Positions 18,044-27,834 of a stretch of DNA of 64,000 nt are shown piece after piece; the first letter of the stretch is position 1; every line of letters begins with the position of its first letter. The stretch comes from Fretibacter rubidus. Lineage in GTDB: Bacteria > Pseudomonadota > Alphaproteobacteria > Caulobacterales > Maricaulaceae. A model generated the notes under the pieces. The model did no database searches and was not told the DNA's origin. It saw nothing but the letters and a program-made list of their open reading frames with translations. The stretch is taken from the NCBI RefSeq assembly GCF_041429785.1, contig NZ_CP163423.1, positions 1,302,001-1,366,000 on the forward strand. The letters run 5' to 3'. The translations under genes were made by a program, and so were the position numbers.

Positions 18044-18462
18044 GCGCGATTATTTGGATACATGAGGACGCCTTGCGCGCGGATCATCCTGTGTTTGCTG
18101 CGGCAGGCACAGACGCTCAGGTCGTGTTTATCTGGGATGACGCCTATTTCACAGCCCAAGGATACAGCTTTAAACGGTTGGTTTTTATCTATGAATGCCT
18201 ATTGGATTTACCCGTGATCCTTTGCAAAGGCGACATGGCGACGGTTCTTAGCGGCCTAATTGAGGGGCGGGATTTATATGTACCGACAACACCCAATCCA
18301 GATTATCAGACTGTCGCGGCGGTCTTGTCCAAGACGACTAAAGTCCATTATATATCAGAAACGCCCCTTACATTTATCGAGACAGAGCCTGACATGAAAC
18401 GGTTTTTTCGGTATTGGAATAAAGCCAAGAAATCGGCTTTGTCTAAGGACGGCTTACCGTAG
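18040..18462 (+). CDS. Photolyase N-terminal-like alpha/beta (antenna) domain protein
   Basis: This 140-residue protein starts MSAIIWIHEDALRADHPVFA, the pattern of a photolyase N-terminal Rossmann-like domain (strand, then the ...LR..D...L motif), and continues with QVVFIWDD, LPVILCKGD and LYVPTTPNPDYQ. Complete photolyases carry this domain at their N-terminus; here it is a separate ORF placed after the FAD domain, with ATGA overlap. It may bind an antenna cofactor, or keep only a structural role. The downstream FAD oxidoreductase begins 20 nt later. Confidence 0.75.
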   Translation: MSAIIWIHEDALRADHPVFAAAGTDAQVVFIWDDAYFTAQGYSFKRLVFIYECLLDLPVILCKGDMATVLSGLIEGRDLYVPTTPNPDYQTVAAVLSKTTKVHYISETPLTFIETEPDMKRFFRYWNKAKKSALSKDGLP

Positions 18463-18482
18463 CGTTAGCCCAAAGGTTTAAG

Positions 18483-19454
18483 ATGAAAATTGCAATTATT
18501 GGCGCGGGATTAGCGGGCGTTTCCGCAGCGCGAAAGCTTGATAATTTTGCCGAAGTGACGGTGTTTGAAAAATCACGCGGGGTATCGGGTCGTATGTCGA
18601 CGCGGCGCGCAGACGCCTTTGAATTTGACCATGGGGCGCAATATTTTACGGCCAAAGACACACGGTTCCAAGACGCAATAGAGCAGGGCGTCGCCGCAGG
18701 ACATTTGGCCCCTTGGGCATCAAATGGTGTATATCTACGCGAAGGCAGACTAGAGCCCGATACAGGCGCCAATAGATTTGTCTCGAAACCCCGCATGAAT
18801 AGCTGGGTCAAAGCTCTGGCCCAGGGGCTGGATGTGCGACTAGCAACCCGGGTTAGCCATATAGAGCGCCGTGATGACCTGTGGTCGTTGAGTTTTGAAG
18901 ACGGAGGCTCTGACCACGGCTTTGATTGGGTCATCATGGCCGCACCGTCAGAGCAGGTCGAGGCCATATTTCCCAAAGATTTCGCGCAAAGAACAGTCTT
19001 AGAGGCGGTGAAGATGGATGCCTGTTTTGCGCTAATGTTGGGCTTATCAGGCGCGCCTAATGTGCCGTGGGATACGTTGCGCCAAGCAGACGGGCCAGCC
19101 GCTTGGATTGCCGTGAATAGCGCCAAGCCCGAACGTCCAATGGGCGTTGCGACCTTGATGGTGCATTCAGGGCCGCAGTGGAGCGAAGACCACATTGACG
19201 ACGACCGAGGTGATATTGCCGCCCAAATGCTAAGCGCTGCCAGTGCCGTGACGGGTCTTAATCTCTCTAATCCAGCCTATCAAACGCTTCACTTTTGGCG
19301 CTATGCCGCTGTAAAAAACGGGGCGGGACAGGGCTGTCTTATCGACCATGATAAGCAGCTGATTGCGGCCGGTGATTGGTGTCTTGGTGGTCGCGTGGAA
19401 GGGGCCTATCTCAGCGGTCTGGCAACGGCAGAGGCAATTATTGGCGCGCTATAG
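18483..19454 (+). CDS. Renalase-like FAD/NAD(P)-dependent amine oxidoreductase
   Basis: The 323-residue flavoprotein opens with IAIIGAGLAGVSAARKL, has the second FAD motif FEKSRGVSGRMSTRR, the FDHGAQYFTAKD segment typical of renalase-like proteins, and a C-terminal FAD-contact region GDWCLGGRVEGAYLSGLATAEAI. Renalase-type enzymes oxidise isomeric dihydronicotinamides or amines. It lies 20 nt after the photolyase antenna ORF on the same strand, which suggests it belongs to the same operon and may serve flavin redox in that system. Confidence 0.85.
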   Translation: MKIAIIGAGLAGVSAARKLDNFAEVTVFEKSRGVSGRMSTRRADAFEFDHGAQYFTAKDTRFQDAIEQGVAAGHLAPWASNGVYLREGRLEPDTGANRFVSKPRMNSWVKALAQGLDVRLATRVSHIERRDDLWSLSFEDGGSDHGFDWVIMAAPSEQVEAIFPKDFAQRTVLEAVKMDACFALMLGLSGAPNVPWDTLRQADGPAAWIAVNSAKPERPMGVATLMVHSGPQWSEDHIDDDRGDIAAQMLSAASAVTGLNLSNPAYQTLHFWRYAAVKNGAGQGCLIDHDKQLIAAGDWCLGGRVEGAYLSGLATAEAIIGAL

Positions 19455-19498
19455 TTTTGGTCCTTGTAATCGTCCTGCCGACCGCTTAGCTGTCAGAC

Positions 19499-19975
19499 AT
19501 GGACAAAGCTGCTATATATAAAGAGGTCGCCGACCAAATCGCCGCGGTTAATGCTGGGGAACCGTCCCGTACCGCCCGCATGGCCACGGCGTCGTGCTTG
19601 TTGTCCCAAGCCTTTGATTATTTTTTCTGGACGGGGTTTTATGTGGTTGATTCACATAAAGACCGCGAACTTGTCGTGGGGCCATATCAAGGCACATTGG
19701 GGTGCTTGCGTATTCCCTTTGCGCGCGGTGTTTGCGGGGCCTGCGCCACGCAACAGGCGACTATTATCGTCGATGATGTGCACGCTTTCCCGGGTCATAT
19801 TGCCTGTGATAGTCAGACCAATTCAGAGATTGTTGTGCCCGTGTTCACGGATGACGGCGCATTATTTGCCGTGCTGGACGTTGATTCGACCGCGCTGAAC
19901 AGCTTTGATGAGGTTGATAAACTCGGCCTAGAGGTAATCTGCAAATCACTCCTAACCGGTGCGACGCAAAATTAA
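19499..19975 (+). CDS. msrC: Free methionine-(R)-sulfoxide reductase (GAF domain)
   Basis: A 158-residue GAF-domain enzyme that reduces free Met-R-sulfoxide in the cytoplasm. Cysteines C69 (GTLGCLRIPF), C79 (GVCGACA) and C103 (HIACDSQ) keep the same 10- and 24-residue spacing as the catalytic cysteines of the known fRMsr. NSEIVVPVF and the WTGFYVVD segment fit the family. No obvious ribosome binding site precedes the ATG. It is the last gene of the co-directional run and converges with the LOG gene at 3 nt. Confidence 0.92.
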   Translation: MDKAAIYKEVADQIAAVNAGEPSRTARMATASCLLSQAFDYFFWTGFYVVDSHKDRELVVGPYQGTLGCLRIPFARGVCGACATQQATIIVDDVHAFPGHIACDSQTNSEIVVPVFTDDGALFAVLDVDSTALNSFDEVDKLGLEVICKSLLTGATQN

Positions 19976-19978
19976 TCC

Positions 19979-20590
19979 TTACATCTTATCAAGTGTTACG
20001 GGTGCAATCTCTCTTAGGGGTTTGTCTGTTGCCCATTCGGTTTCAATCAACCGCAAGGCTTGAGCCGGCGTTTGGGCGGTATAGACATCATCCGCCATCC
20101 ATTTGGGTGAAAAACCACGGTCAATCGTGTGATGCAACAAATCCGTCAACGGTGCCCAGTACCCATCATTATCCATAAAAACCATAGGCTTTTGATGTAA
20201 TTGCAGGCGCATCCACGACATGACTTCGATGGCTTCTTCCAATGTGCCAATGCCGCCGGGCAAGACAATGAAGGCATCTGCGGCCTCATACATCAGCTTT
20301 TTACGGGTTGCCATGTCGTCCACGACTTTATGCTCGACCTCCTCAAGAAGGCGTTCTACGGATTTAAGAAATTCTGGAATAATGCCCAGCACATCGCCTC
20401 CTGCGGCGGCGGCCGCGCGCGCTGTCGCCCCCATTAATCCCATGCCACCGCCACCGTAAACAAGACGGTAGTTATGTTCGGCCAACGCTGTGCCTGTGTC
20501 TTGCGCCAGTTGGATATAGCGCGGGTGGTCACCATCGCTGGAGCCACAGAATACACAAATAGAGCGGGATGGTTTGGATGTCATAGTCAA
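19979..20590 (-). CDS. LOG family protein (nucleoside-5'-monophosphate phosphoribohydrolase)
   Basis: The 203-residue product contains CVFCGSSDGD, YGGGGMGLMG and the family signature PGGIGTLEEAIEVMSW. LOG proteins cleave the N-glycosidic bond of cytokinin or ordinary nucleoside monophosphates, releasing ribose 5-phosphate. In bacteria without cytokinin signalling they probably act in nucleotide salvage or clearance. The start MTMTSKPSRSICVFCG is preceded by AAAGACATC-like sequence without a strong ribosome site. Confidence 0.93.
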   Translation of the reverse strand: MTMTSKPSRSICVFCGSSDGDHPRYIQLAQDTGTALAEHNYRLVYGGGGMGLMGATARAAAAAGGDVLGIIPEFLKSVERLLEEVEHKVVDDMATRKKLMYEAADAFIVLPGGIGTLEEAIEVMSWMRLQLHQKPMVFMDNDGYWAPLTDLLHHTIDRGFSPKWMADDVYTAQTPAQALRLIETEWATDKPLREIAPVTLDKM

Positions 20591-20693
20591 GATGTCTTTT
20601 CTTTATTTTGCAATTGCGCGGATTGATTTGTCTTCTTAGATTGGTCGCTGCTATCCAAGATAGCAAGGGGCGTCACAAAGGTAAGAGATAAAT

Positions 20694-21674
20694 ATGCGTT
20701 TTCCATTAATGGCCATGCTGTTGACGGGTTTTGCGATCATCGTCGCCATTTTGGGCGTCATGCAGCTAACACGCAATAATGACAAAGCTGTGCCAGATAC
20801 GACTGAGGGCTCAGTAGAGCAAACGACAGAGACGGGTGAGCGTAGCGCTGTGCGTCCCATTTCATTTGGCACTGTGTCAGAGATTAATGGTATGCTCCGT
20901 ATGGCAGGGACGAGCGAACCTGATGCCACAGTCTCCATCGTCTCGGGCGGGGCCGTCGCGCAGCAAACTCGTGCAGATGATAACGGAATGTGGTCAGCGG
21001 TTTTGCCTGTTTTTGGCACGGACACACAGATGATTGATCTCGTCATGTCACTTCCCAGCGGTGATAATATCCGTTCGGACGAAACCCTGTTTCGTATTCC
21101 TTATCCATCAGAGGTAAATGATGCTGATGATACCATCCAAAGTGCAACACCGCCAAGCGCCAAGCCGCCGCTCATTTTGCGGACCATGCCTGGTGCGCCG
21201 TCAAAGCTGATCCAATCCCCCTTCGGGTCTGTCCCGACCGTGGGGCCGCTAAGCCTTGGCCCGATTGATTATGACGATAGTGGCGGTGCGGTTTTTCGCG
21301 GCATGTCTGAGCGTCCCGGACGGGTGCGTTTATCGGTAGAGGGCGGCGGCGTTATTGGTGATCAACCTGTGTTGGATGATGGACAGTGGTTTTTCATCGT
21401 TGGTGAAACATTACCGACGGGCACATATAATATGTCTATACGGTTGATGACGCCTGACATGGACGATGTCGTTTTAACGGTTCCTTTTGAGCGCCTATCG
21501 CCGCGCCGTGGTCAACAGGTCGAAGGCTTTGCGGTATCGGCATTATACCGCGAAAATAGCTGGCAAGTCCGAAGAGAGCTGTTGGGCGGCGGCGCGCAAT
21601 ATACAGTGATTTTTGCAAAAGCTATAGAACAAGAGAATGCGGAAGAAGAGCTGCGCGAAACGCAAACCCCTTAG
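20694..21674 (+). CDS. Membrane-anchored envelope protein with Ig-like modules and a decayed LysM-like tail
   Basis: The 326-residue protein has one N-terminal membrane segment (MAMLLTGFAIIVAILGVM) and two regions resembling bacterial Ig-like modules (around residues 70-120 and 200-260, e.g. TVSIVSGG..DDNGMWSAVLP and VRLSVEGGGVIGDQPVLDDGQW). Many alphaproteobacterial relatives of this layout end in a LysM domain. Here the end reads ENSWQVRRELLGGGAQYTVI and then breaks off, like the first half of such a LysM with the N/D-rich second half lost. Binding of peptidoglycan is therefore uncertain. Confidence 0.6.
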   Translation: MRFPLMAMLLTGFAIIVAILGVMQLTRNNDKAVPDTTEGSVEQTTETGERSAVRPISFGTVSEINGMLRMAGTSEPDATVSIVSGGAVAQQTRADDNGMWSAVLPVFGTDTQMIDLVMSLPSGDNIRSDETLFRIPYPSEVNDADDTIQSATPPSAKPPLILRTMPGAPSKLIQSPFGSVPTVGPLSLGPIDYDDSGGAVFRGMSERPGRVRLSVEGGGVIGDQPVLDDGQWFFIVGETLPTGTYNMSIRLMTPDMDDVVLTVPFERLSPRRGQQVEGFAVSALYRENSWQVRRELLGGGAQYTVIFAKAIEQENAEEELRETQTP

Positions 21675-24600
21675 TTATTCGGCGGGTTGCTTTGCCCCTA
21701 AACCGAGTTTTGATTTGAGGTAGGCCGTCTTCTTGCCGTCATTGCGGACATATCGGTTAAAGCGTTCCATTAAGACCTTCGGTGCGGCCAGCATGACAGG
21801 CGTGATAATCAGTGTCAGCAATGTAGCAAAGCCGAGGCCACAGGCAATCGCATAGGAAATAGGGGCCCAGATATCCGAAGTCGCAGAGCCTTTGGTGGAA
21901 AACTCTCCAGAGAATATGTCAGCGTCCCACCCAAGCACAAGCGGCATAAGACCGACTACTGTTGTCAACGTGGTCAGAAACACAGGACGCAGACGTTGCG
22001 CGGCGGTTCGCGTCGCGGCGTCGACAGAGCCGTATCCAAGTGTCATCAACCGCTGATACGTGTCGATTAGGACAATATTGTTGTTCACCACAATACCAGC
22101 CAGCGCAATCACCCCAGTCCCAGTCAAAATCATACTGATATAGGGATAGAACGATAACCCCAGAAGCACCCCAAAGACGGAGAGCACAACGGCAAATAAT
22201 GTCAAAAAGACATGATAGAAGCTGTTGAATTGCAGCAAAAGAATAATACCCATCATCAACATGATGGCCAGCCCCGCCATCTGGAAGAATTCTGCTGCGG
22301 CTGCATTTTCTTCTTCTTGGCCCAAGAATTTGATTTGAACGCTCTCAGGAATATCTGCGTCGTTTTTGATCCAATTGCGTAAATCTTCGACAAGCACATT
22401 AGGGGCGTAGTCTTTGGCGGCATTGGCAAGAACTTCGTAATAAGGAAGTTGGTCACGCCTGTCGATTGTGTCTTGGCGTGTTTTGGCGACCCGTGTCACG
22501 ACCGTTGACAGCGGCACAGAGCCATCGCGGGTCTGAATGCGCAACCGGTCAAGGTTATCAAGGCCGCGGGCTTCTGACGGGTAACGAATGCGGATATCGA
22601 CCTCTTCATCAGCATCAAGTGGTCGGTATTGCCCGACCAATGTGCCCTCTGTCACTAATTGCACGGCGGCGCCAATACGGCCCACGTCAAGGCCCAAGCG
22701 GCCCGCTTCGGCGCGGTCAACATCAAGTTCCCATTCCACACCGGGCAGGGGTAGGGTGTCTTCAACTTCGATTACGCCTTCTGTAGCTTCGAGTTTCTCT
22801 CGCATCATTTTGGTTGTAGCCCGAAGTGCGATTGGGTCATCAGACGATATTTGAAGCCCAATAGACTTCCCAATGGGTGGTCCGTTATCTGTGGCCGTTA
22901 CCTCTGTAATAACGCCTGGAATATCGGATGTGACGTTGCGTAATTCATCCATGATTGACACGACGCTTGGGCGCTCATCAAAGGGTAGGAGTTCTGTGTA
23001 AAGGCGCACGACCGTGTCAGAGGGTACATTGGATGGTCCGCTTAGCGCGTCACCGCCGCCGCCAGACCCGCCAGCACCGGCACCAGCCACTGTGTAAACC
23101 GACTCCACACCCGTGACATTGGCGATGCGGCGTTCGAGTTCCAGGCCAATATCAAGCTGGTTAAGAGGGGTCGTGTTACCGCGCGCCCGTGCCAAGATAT
23201 AGACTTGGTCAGACGGGGATTGCGTGAAAAATTCAACAGGTTTGGGCGGCGGACCCGCGACGGAACTGCGAAAGAACACAACAATCAAGAAAAGCAAAAG
23301 ACCCGTCACGGCAATAACCAGCAGCGGGAAGCGGATAATTTTATGGATAAAACGAACATAGACACCTGTGATTCCAGTCGTCGCGAGCGGGTCGCCACCA
23401 TCACCCGAAAGGGCCAGCATCTTTTCATCCGGCACATCTAACTTTTTCGGTCCGATTAATGTGCCCATTGTCGGTAAGAATATAATCGCCATGAACATTG
23501 AGGCCGTCAGCACATAAATCATTGTCAGCGGGAAATAGGACATAAATTTGCCCGTCACACTGTCCCAAAAGAGCAACGGTATGAAGGCAGCCAATGTCGT
23601 CGCTGTAGAAGAAATAATTGGCCAAAACATGCGCTCGCCCGCCGTTTTGAACGCTTCTTTGCGGTCCATGCCCTCGGCAAGTTTACGGTCTGCAAACTCG
23701 ATGATGACAATTGCACTATCGACGAGAACACCCACGGACAGAATAAGGCCGAACAAAATCATCATATTGATCGTCTCCCCGTTCACCCAAAACAGGAAAA
23801 GCGACATTAGAAAACTTGCGGGAACGGCCCAGCCAACGAACAAAGCAGACCGAATACCAAGCGCCGCGATACAGACAATAAACACGAGAACAACGGCATT
23901 GATGATAGACGAGGATAGCGAGCTAACCATATCAAGGATATAAGTTTTACGCTCTTGGGAGTAAGCGACAAGGATTGTATCAGGCCAGCTATCATCTGCG
24001 GCGATTTCGTCCACCAAGGCCTGCACTTTGGCCGTTGTATCAAGGATGTTTTGCCCTTGGCGTTTTGAGACTTCAATGGAGACGGATGTTTGTCCATCAA
24101 ATCGCGCATAGGTCCCTGGATCTTTGTAGGTGCGGCGTACGCGCGATACATCGCTCATGCGGATAATGGACGCGCCGTCTGCGCTGCTGCGGATAACAAG
24201 GTCGGCCAAGTCCTCGGGCTTTTCAATCAACCCAGGAAGTTTAACGTTAAATTTGCCAGACTCGGTTTCCAAAACACCAGCCGTGATAAGACTGTTATTA
24301 CGCGAAACAGCGGCGGCAATTTCGTCAAATGTAATACCAGAGCTCTCGATTAACGCGGGATCAAGTTCGGCTTCCAATACATCTGTACGTTCGCCAGAAA
24401 TATTGGCTTCTAGGACTTCTGGCAGGCTCTCAATGCGCCGTTGCAGCATTTTAGCGCGGCGTTGTAATTCGCGTTCAGGTGCCGCGCCAAACAAGTTGAC
24501 GACAACGATAGGCAGGGTCGATGTGTTAATCTCTTCAATGATGGGTTCGCGCGCTTCTTGGGGAAATTCGCTGCGGGCTTTATCAACTTTTTCAATGACG

Positions 24601-24923
24601 TCCTGAATGGCCTTGTCTTGGTCAAAGGACGCGTTGAATTCCAAAATCATATAGGCCACAGAATTAGCAGCGACGCCGTCCATTTGTTTAAGGCCCTCGA
24701 TTGATTTTAGCTCTGACTCCATTGGCCGTATCAGCAATCGCTGCGCATCTTCGGGCGATACACCGGGGAGCACAACACGCACATTAATAAAGGGCACGGG
24801 AATATCGGGTTCAGCATCAAGGGCGAGGCGGCCCATAGCAACAATGCCGCCAAAGACAGCAAACAGCATCAAGCCCATCGTCATGCGCCAATTGTCAATT
24901 GCAAAACCAACGATTCGGTGCAT
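21675..24923 (-). CDS. RND efflux transporter permease subunit
   Basis: The 1082-residue inner-membrane pump has the duplicated RND layout: a first membrane helix near residues 13-30, a large periplasmic loop, a helix block with the SVGVLVDSAIVIIEFADR proton-relay segment, a second loop and a second helix block (ILTGTGVIALAGIVVNNNIV). It resembles the AcrB/MexB-like HAE1 branch that extrudes hydrophobic compounds. The adaptor gene lies 28 nt upstream on the same strand; no outer-membrane channel gene is in the window. Confidence 0.95.
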   Translation of the reverse strand: MHRIVGFAIDNWRMTMGLMLFAVFGGIVAMGRLALDAEPDIPVPFINVRVVLPGVSPEDAQRLLIRPMESELKSIEGLKQMDGVAANSVAYMILEFNASFDQDKAIQDVIEKVDKARSEFPQEAREPIIEEINTSTLPIVVVNLFGAAPERELQRRAKMLQRRIESLPEVLEANISGERTDVLEAELDPALIESSGITFDEIAAAVSRNNSLITAGVLETESGKFNVKLPGLIEKPEDLADLVIRSSADGASIIRMSDVSRVRRTYKDPGTYARFDGQTSVSIEVSKRQGQNILDTTAKVQALVDEIAADDSWPDTILVAYSQERKTYILDMVSSLSSSIINAVVLVFIVCIAALGIRSALFVGWAVPASFLMSLFLFWVNGETINMMILFGLILSVGVLVDSAIVIIEFADRKLAEGMDRKEAFKTAGERMFWPIISSTATTLAAFIPLLFWDSVTGKFMSYFPLTMIYVLTASMFMAIIFLPTMGTLIGPKKLDVPDEKMLALSGDGGDPLATTGITGVYVRFIHKIIRFPLLVIAVTGLLLFLIVVFFRSSVAGPPPKPVEFFTQSPSDQVYILARARGNTTPLNQLDIGLELERRIANVTGVESVYTVAGAGAGGSGGGGDALSGPSNVPSDTVVRLYTELLPFDERPSVVSIMDELRNVTSDIPGVITEVTATDNGPPIGKSIGLQISSDDPIALRATTKMMREKLEATEGVIEVEDTLPLPGVEWELDVDRAEAGRLGLDVGRIGAAVQLVTEGTLVGQYRPLDADEEVDIRIRYPSEARGLDNLDRLRIQTRDGSVPLSTVVTRVAKTRQDTIDRRDQLPYYEVLANAAKDYAPNVLVEDLRNWIKNDADIPESVQIKFLGQEEENAAAAEFFQMAGLAIMLMMGIILLLQFNSFYHVFLTLFAVVLSVFGVLLGLSFYPYISMILTGTGVIALAGIVVNNNIVLIDTYQRLMTLGYGSVDAATRTAAQRLRPVFLTTLTTVVGLMPLVLGWDADIFSGEFSTKGSATSDIWAPISYAIACGLGFATLLTLIITPVMLAAPKVLMERFNRYVRNDGKKTAYLKSKLGLGAKQPAE

Positions 24924-24951
24924 AGCAGGGGCTTTCTAAAACTCTATCGGT

Positions 24952-26040
24952 TTAATTCGTTGTGGCACGTTGCGCGAGACTAGAGGCTGGTACAGTTTCG
25001 ACCTCTGTGCCGACTTTGACAAAGTCTTGGCCTTTAACAATAACATTGGCGCGTTCAGGAAGGCCCGTAACCCAAACGCCTGACGCGCTTTCGTCAATCG
25101 TAACAGTGGGCACAAAGCGTACGCGATTATCCAAATCGACATAACGCACACCAACAACACCGTCGTCATTTAACGCAAGGACACTGGCGGGAATTTGGTG
25201 TGCCTGTGTTTGTCCTGCGATCATCCGAACCGTCGCCGTAACACCGCCGCGCAACTGCATATCAGGATTTGGCACTATGACTTCAGTTCGGAACGTCCGT
25301 GTGGAACTATTGGCCCGACTCTCGATGAAGCGAACCTTGCCGACAATGTCTTGTCCTGTCGCCAGCTTAACAGAGGCCTCTTGCCCGATAACAATTTTGC
25401 CAACTTGGGTCTCTGTCAGATCAGCGACAATTACAAGCGGATCAAGATCAATTAGCAAACCGCAAGATTGCCCCGGGGCAAGGTAATCGCCAATCTCGGC
25501 CATACGTTTGTCAAAAATGCCCTCAAACGGCGCGCGTGTGTTGACATTATCTAGCTCTATCTCGGCCTGCTTAACAGATGCCCTTGCCCCGTCGACTTGT
25601 GCGTTTAAGCTCTCTAGCTGTGTGGCAGAACGGTAGCCCTTATCCACAAGCGTCTGCGTCGAACTGCGGTCAAATTGCGCAGACTTAAGCTGCGCGCGGG
25701 CTTGGTCAAGCCGCGCTTGGCGGGCGTCCACGTCTTGGCGGCACAGCGTTGTGCCGCGCTTGACCGTTGTGCCTTCGCTGACGGGGGTGGATACCACAAT
25801 GCCCGCCGTTTCAGCTTTCACAGAGACTTCGCGGTTCGGTTCCGTACGGCCATAAAGACGAAATGTGTTGGGGTGATCGGTTGCCGTGACCATTTGCGTG
25901 ACGACTTTGGGCGTCGGGGCCTCTGGAAACGGGTTGGACACTGTCTCGGTCGTCTCATCGGCGAGCGCATGCAGCAAGAACCATAGCGCGATGATAAGCA
26001 CCGCAAGGCCGGAAATCACATATGAGGTATTAATTTTCAT
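24952..26040 (-). CDS. RND efflux periplasmic adaptor (membrane fusion protein)
   Basis: About 362 residues with an N-terminal membrane anchor (SYVISGLAVLIIALWFLLHAL), a barrel-sandwich hybrid split by an alpha-hairpin (DQARAQLKSAQFDRSSTQTL ... VDGARASVKQAEIELDN) and a beta-barrel. It links the permease to an outer-membrane channel. The frame reaches 26094, but the ATG at 26040 (MKINTSYV) has AGGCAA upstream and removes an unlikely basic extension. It forms a two-gene operon with the downstream permease. Confidence 0.92.
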   Translation of the reverse strand: MKINTSYVISGLAVLIIALWFLLHALADETTETVSNPFPEAPTPKVVTQMVTATDHPNTFRLYGRTEPNREVSVKAETAGIVVSTPVSEGTTVKRGTTLCRQDVDARQARLDQARAQLKSAQFDRSSTQTLVDKGYRSATQLESLNAQVDGARASVKQAEIELDNVNTRAPFEGIFDKRMAEIGDYLAPGQSCGLLIDLDPLVIVADLTETQVGKIVIGQEASVKLATGQDIVGKVRFIESRANSSTRTFRTEVIVPNPDMQLRGGVTATVRMIAGQTQAHQIPASVLALNDDGVVGVRYVDLDNRVRFVPTVTIDESASGVWVTGLPERANVIVKGQDFVKVGTEVETVPASSLAQRATTN

Positions 26041-26301
26041 AACTTGCCTACGCCTTGATGGCGGTGAAGGTTTCACGCAACTGCACCGAATCAAAGGGGA
26101 AAGGGCCTTTCGCAGTCATATGTGAATGTGTTTACGCCCTTAACGGGCAAAGACAATGTAAATTTCTGCAATAGTACACTTCAATTATGCATGTTTGGGC
26201 GCTGCGCTGTTTTATCTTTGATATAAATCGGACTTGCCATTGGGGCGTTGTTTATTAGGGTGGTCTTTGGAGTTGAGAGACCAGTATTTCAGGGGACTTG
26301 C

Positions 26302-27834
26302 GTGAGCGATATAATAGACCAATTGGCGCAGCGGCGCGACGATGCGCGTATGGGCGGCGGACAAAAGCGGATTGACGCGCAGCACGGCAAAGGCAAGCTG
26401 ACCGCGCGGGAACGTTTGGAACTGCTGCTGGATCCCGGCTCTTTCGAAGAATTTGATATGTTCGTCAAACATCGTGCCACTGATTTTGGCATGGATAAAA
26501 CCCATTACGCGGGCGACGGTGTGGTGACGGGATGGGGCACGATTAACGGGCGAAAGACCTTTGTCTTTGCCCAAGATTTCACAGTCTTTGGTGGGTCGTT
26601 ATCAAAGACCCACGCGCAGAAAATCTGTAAAATTCAAGAGATGGCGATGAAGCACGGCGCGCCGATTATCGGCCTACAAGATAGCGGCGGTGCACGTATC
26701 CAAGAAGGCGTCGAAGCCCTTGCAGGCTATACAGATGTGTTTCAAAACAATATCTTAGCCTCAGGTGTTGTTCCGCAAATCAGCGTTATCATGGGGCCAA
26801 GTGCGGGCGGGGCGGTTTACTCTCCTGCGCTCACTGATTTTGTCTTCATGGTGCGCGATAGCTCCTACATGTTCCTGACAGGGCCAGACGTCCTAAAAAC
26901 TGTGACCAATGAAATTGTTACCGCGGAAGAGCTTGGCGGGGCGAAGACCCATACGACCAAATCATCTGTCGCCGACGGGGCCTATGATAATGATATGGAA
27001 GCGCTGGCGGAAATTCGCCGCTTGTTTGACTTCCTGCCGCTGAATAACCGCGCGGGCACCCCCGTGCGACCCGTCTTTGATGACCATGACCGTATCGACG
27101 AAAGCCTTGATACGCTTGTCCCTGAAAATCCCAATATTCCTTACGATATGCACGAGCTTGTCCGTAAAGTGGCGGATGAGGGCGATTTTTTTGAAATTCA
27201 GCGCGACTTTGCCAAAAACATCCTGACGGGCTTTGTCCGCATGGAAGGCCAAACGGTCGGCGTCGTCGCAAACCAGCCGATGGTACTGGCGGGATGTCTT
27301 GATAGTGACGCCTCTCGTAAGGCGGCGCGTTTTGTGCGTTTCTGTGATGCCTTTGATATTCCGATCCTGACGCTGGTCGATGTCCCGGGTTTCCTGCCGG
27401 GCACGTCCCAAGAATTTGGAGGGGTGATTAAACACGGCGCAAAACTGCTCTATGCTTACGGCGAAGCGACTGTGCCGAAAGTCACTGTGATTACGCGCAA
27501 AGCCTATGGCGGGGCATACTGTGTTATGGCACCCAAACACCTGCGCGGGGACATTAATTATGCTTGGCCCACCGCGCAAATCGCAGTCATGGGGGCCAAA
27601 GGCGCGGTGGAAATCCTGCACCGCAAAGATTTGGGCGATCCCGATAAAATCGCCGTACATGTCGCCGACTATGAAGATAAATTCCTAAGCCCCTTCCGCG
27701 CCGCCGAACTCGGCTATATCGACGAAGTGATCAAGCCGCAAAGCACACGGCGGCGCGTGTGTCGGGCGTTTGCGCTGCTAGAGGATAAGCAGCTAAGCAA
27801 CCCGTGGAAAAAGCACGATAATTTGCCGCTATAA
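26302..27834 (+). CDS. pccB: Propionyl-CoA carboxylase beta subunit (carboxyltransferase)
   Basis: This 510-residue carboxyltransferase transfers CO2 from carboxybiotin to propionyl-CoA (or another acyl-CoA), giving methylmalonyl-CoA. Recognisable features are [20 protein letters not shown] at the start, GDGVVTGWG, the oxyanion regions [10 protein letters not shown] and [13 protein letters not shown], and [12 protein letters not shown] with [15 protein letters not shown]. The start is the GTG at 26302, preceded by AGGGGA, which gives the standard family length; the frame opens at 26248. The C-terminus [16 protein letters not shown] recurs in diverged form downstream at 28370. Confidence 0.95.
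   Translation: MSDIIDQLAQRRDDARMGGGQKRIDAQHGKGKLTARERLELLLDPGSFEEFDMFVKHRATDFGMDKTHYAGDGVVTGWGTINGRKTFVFAQDFTVFGGSLSKTHAQKICKIQEMAMKHGAPIIGLQDSGGARIQEGVEALAGYTDVFQNNILASGVVPQISVIMGPSAGGAVYSPALTDFVFMVRDSSYMFLTGPDVLKTVTNEIVTAEELGGAKTHTTKSSVADGAYDNDMEALAEIRRLFDFLPLNNRAGTPVRPVFDDHDRIDESLDTLVPENPNIPYDMHELVRKVADEGDFFEIQRDFAKNILTGFVRMEGQTVGVVANQPMVLAGCLDSDASRKAARFVRFCDAFDIPILTLVDVPGFLPGTSQEFGGVIKHGAKLLYAYGEATVPKVTVITRKAYGGAYCVMAPKHLRGDINYAWPTAQIAVMGAKGAVEILHRKDLGDPDKIAVHVADYEDKFLSPFRAAELGYIDEVIKPQSTRRRVCRAFALLEDKQLSNPWKKHDNLPL

Noticed and set aside
18443-19195. 250-codon minus-strand frame
   Set aside because: Antisense to the renalase-like oxidoreductase, which has complete motifs; the minus product has none.
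26137-26149. Short GCCC-TTAAC-GGGC palindrome before pccB
   Set aside because: Only 4 bp arms in a 261 nt divergent intergenic region; no further support for an operator.
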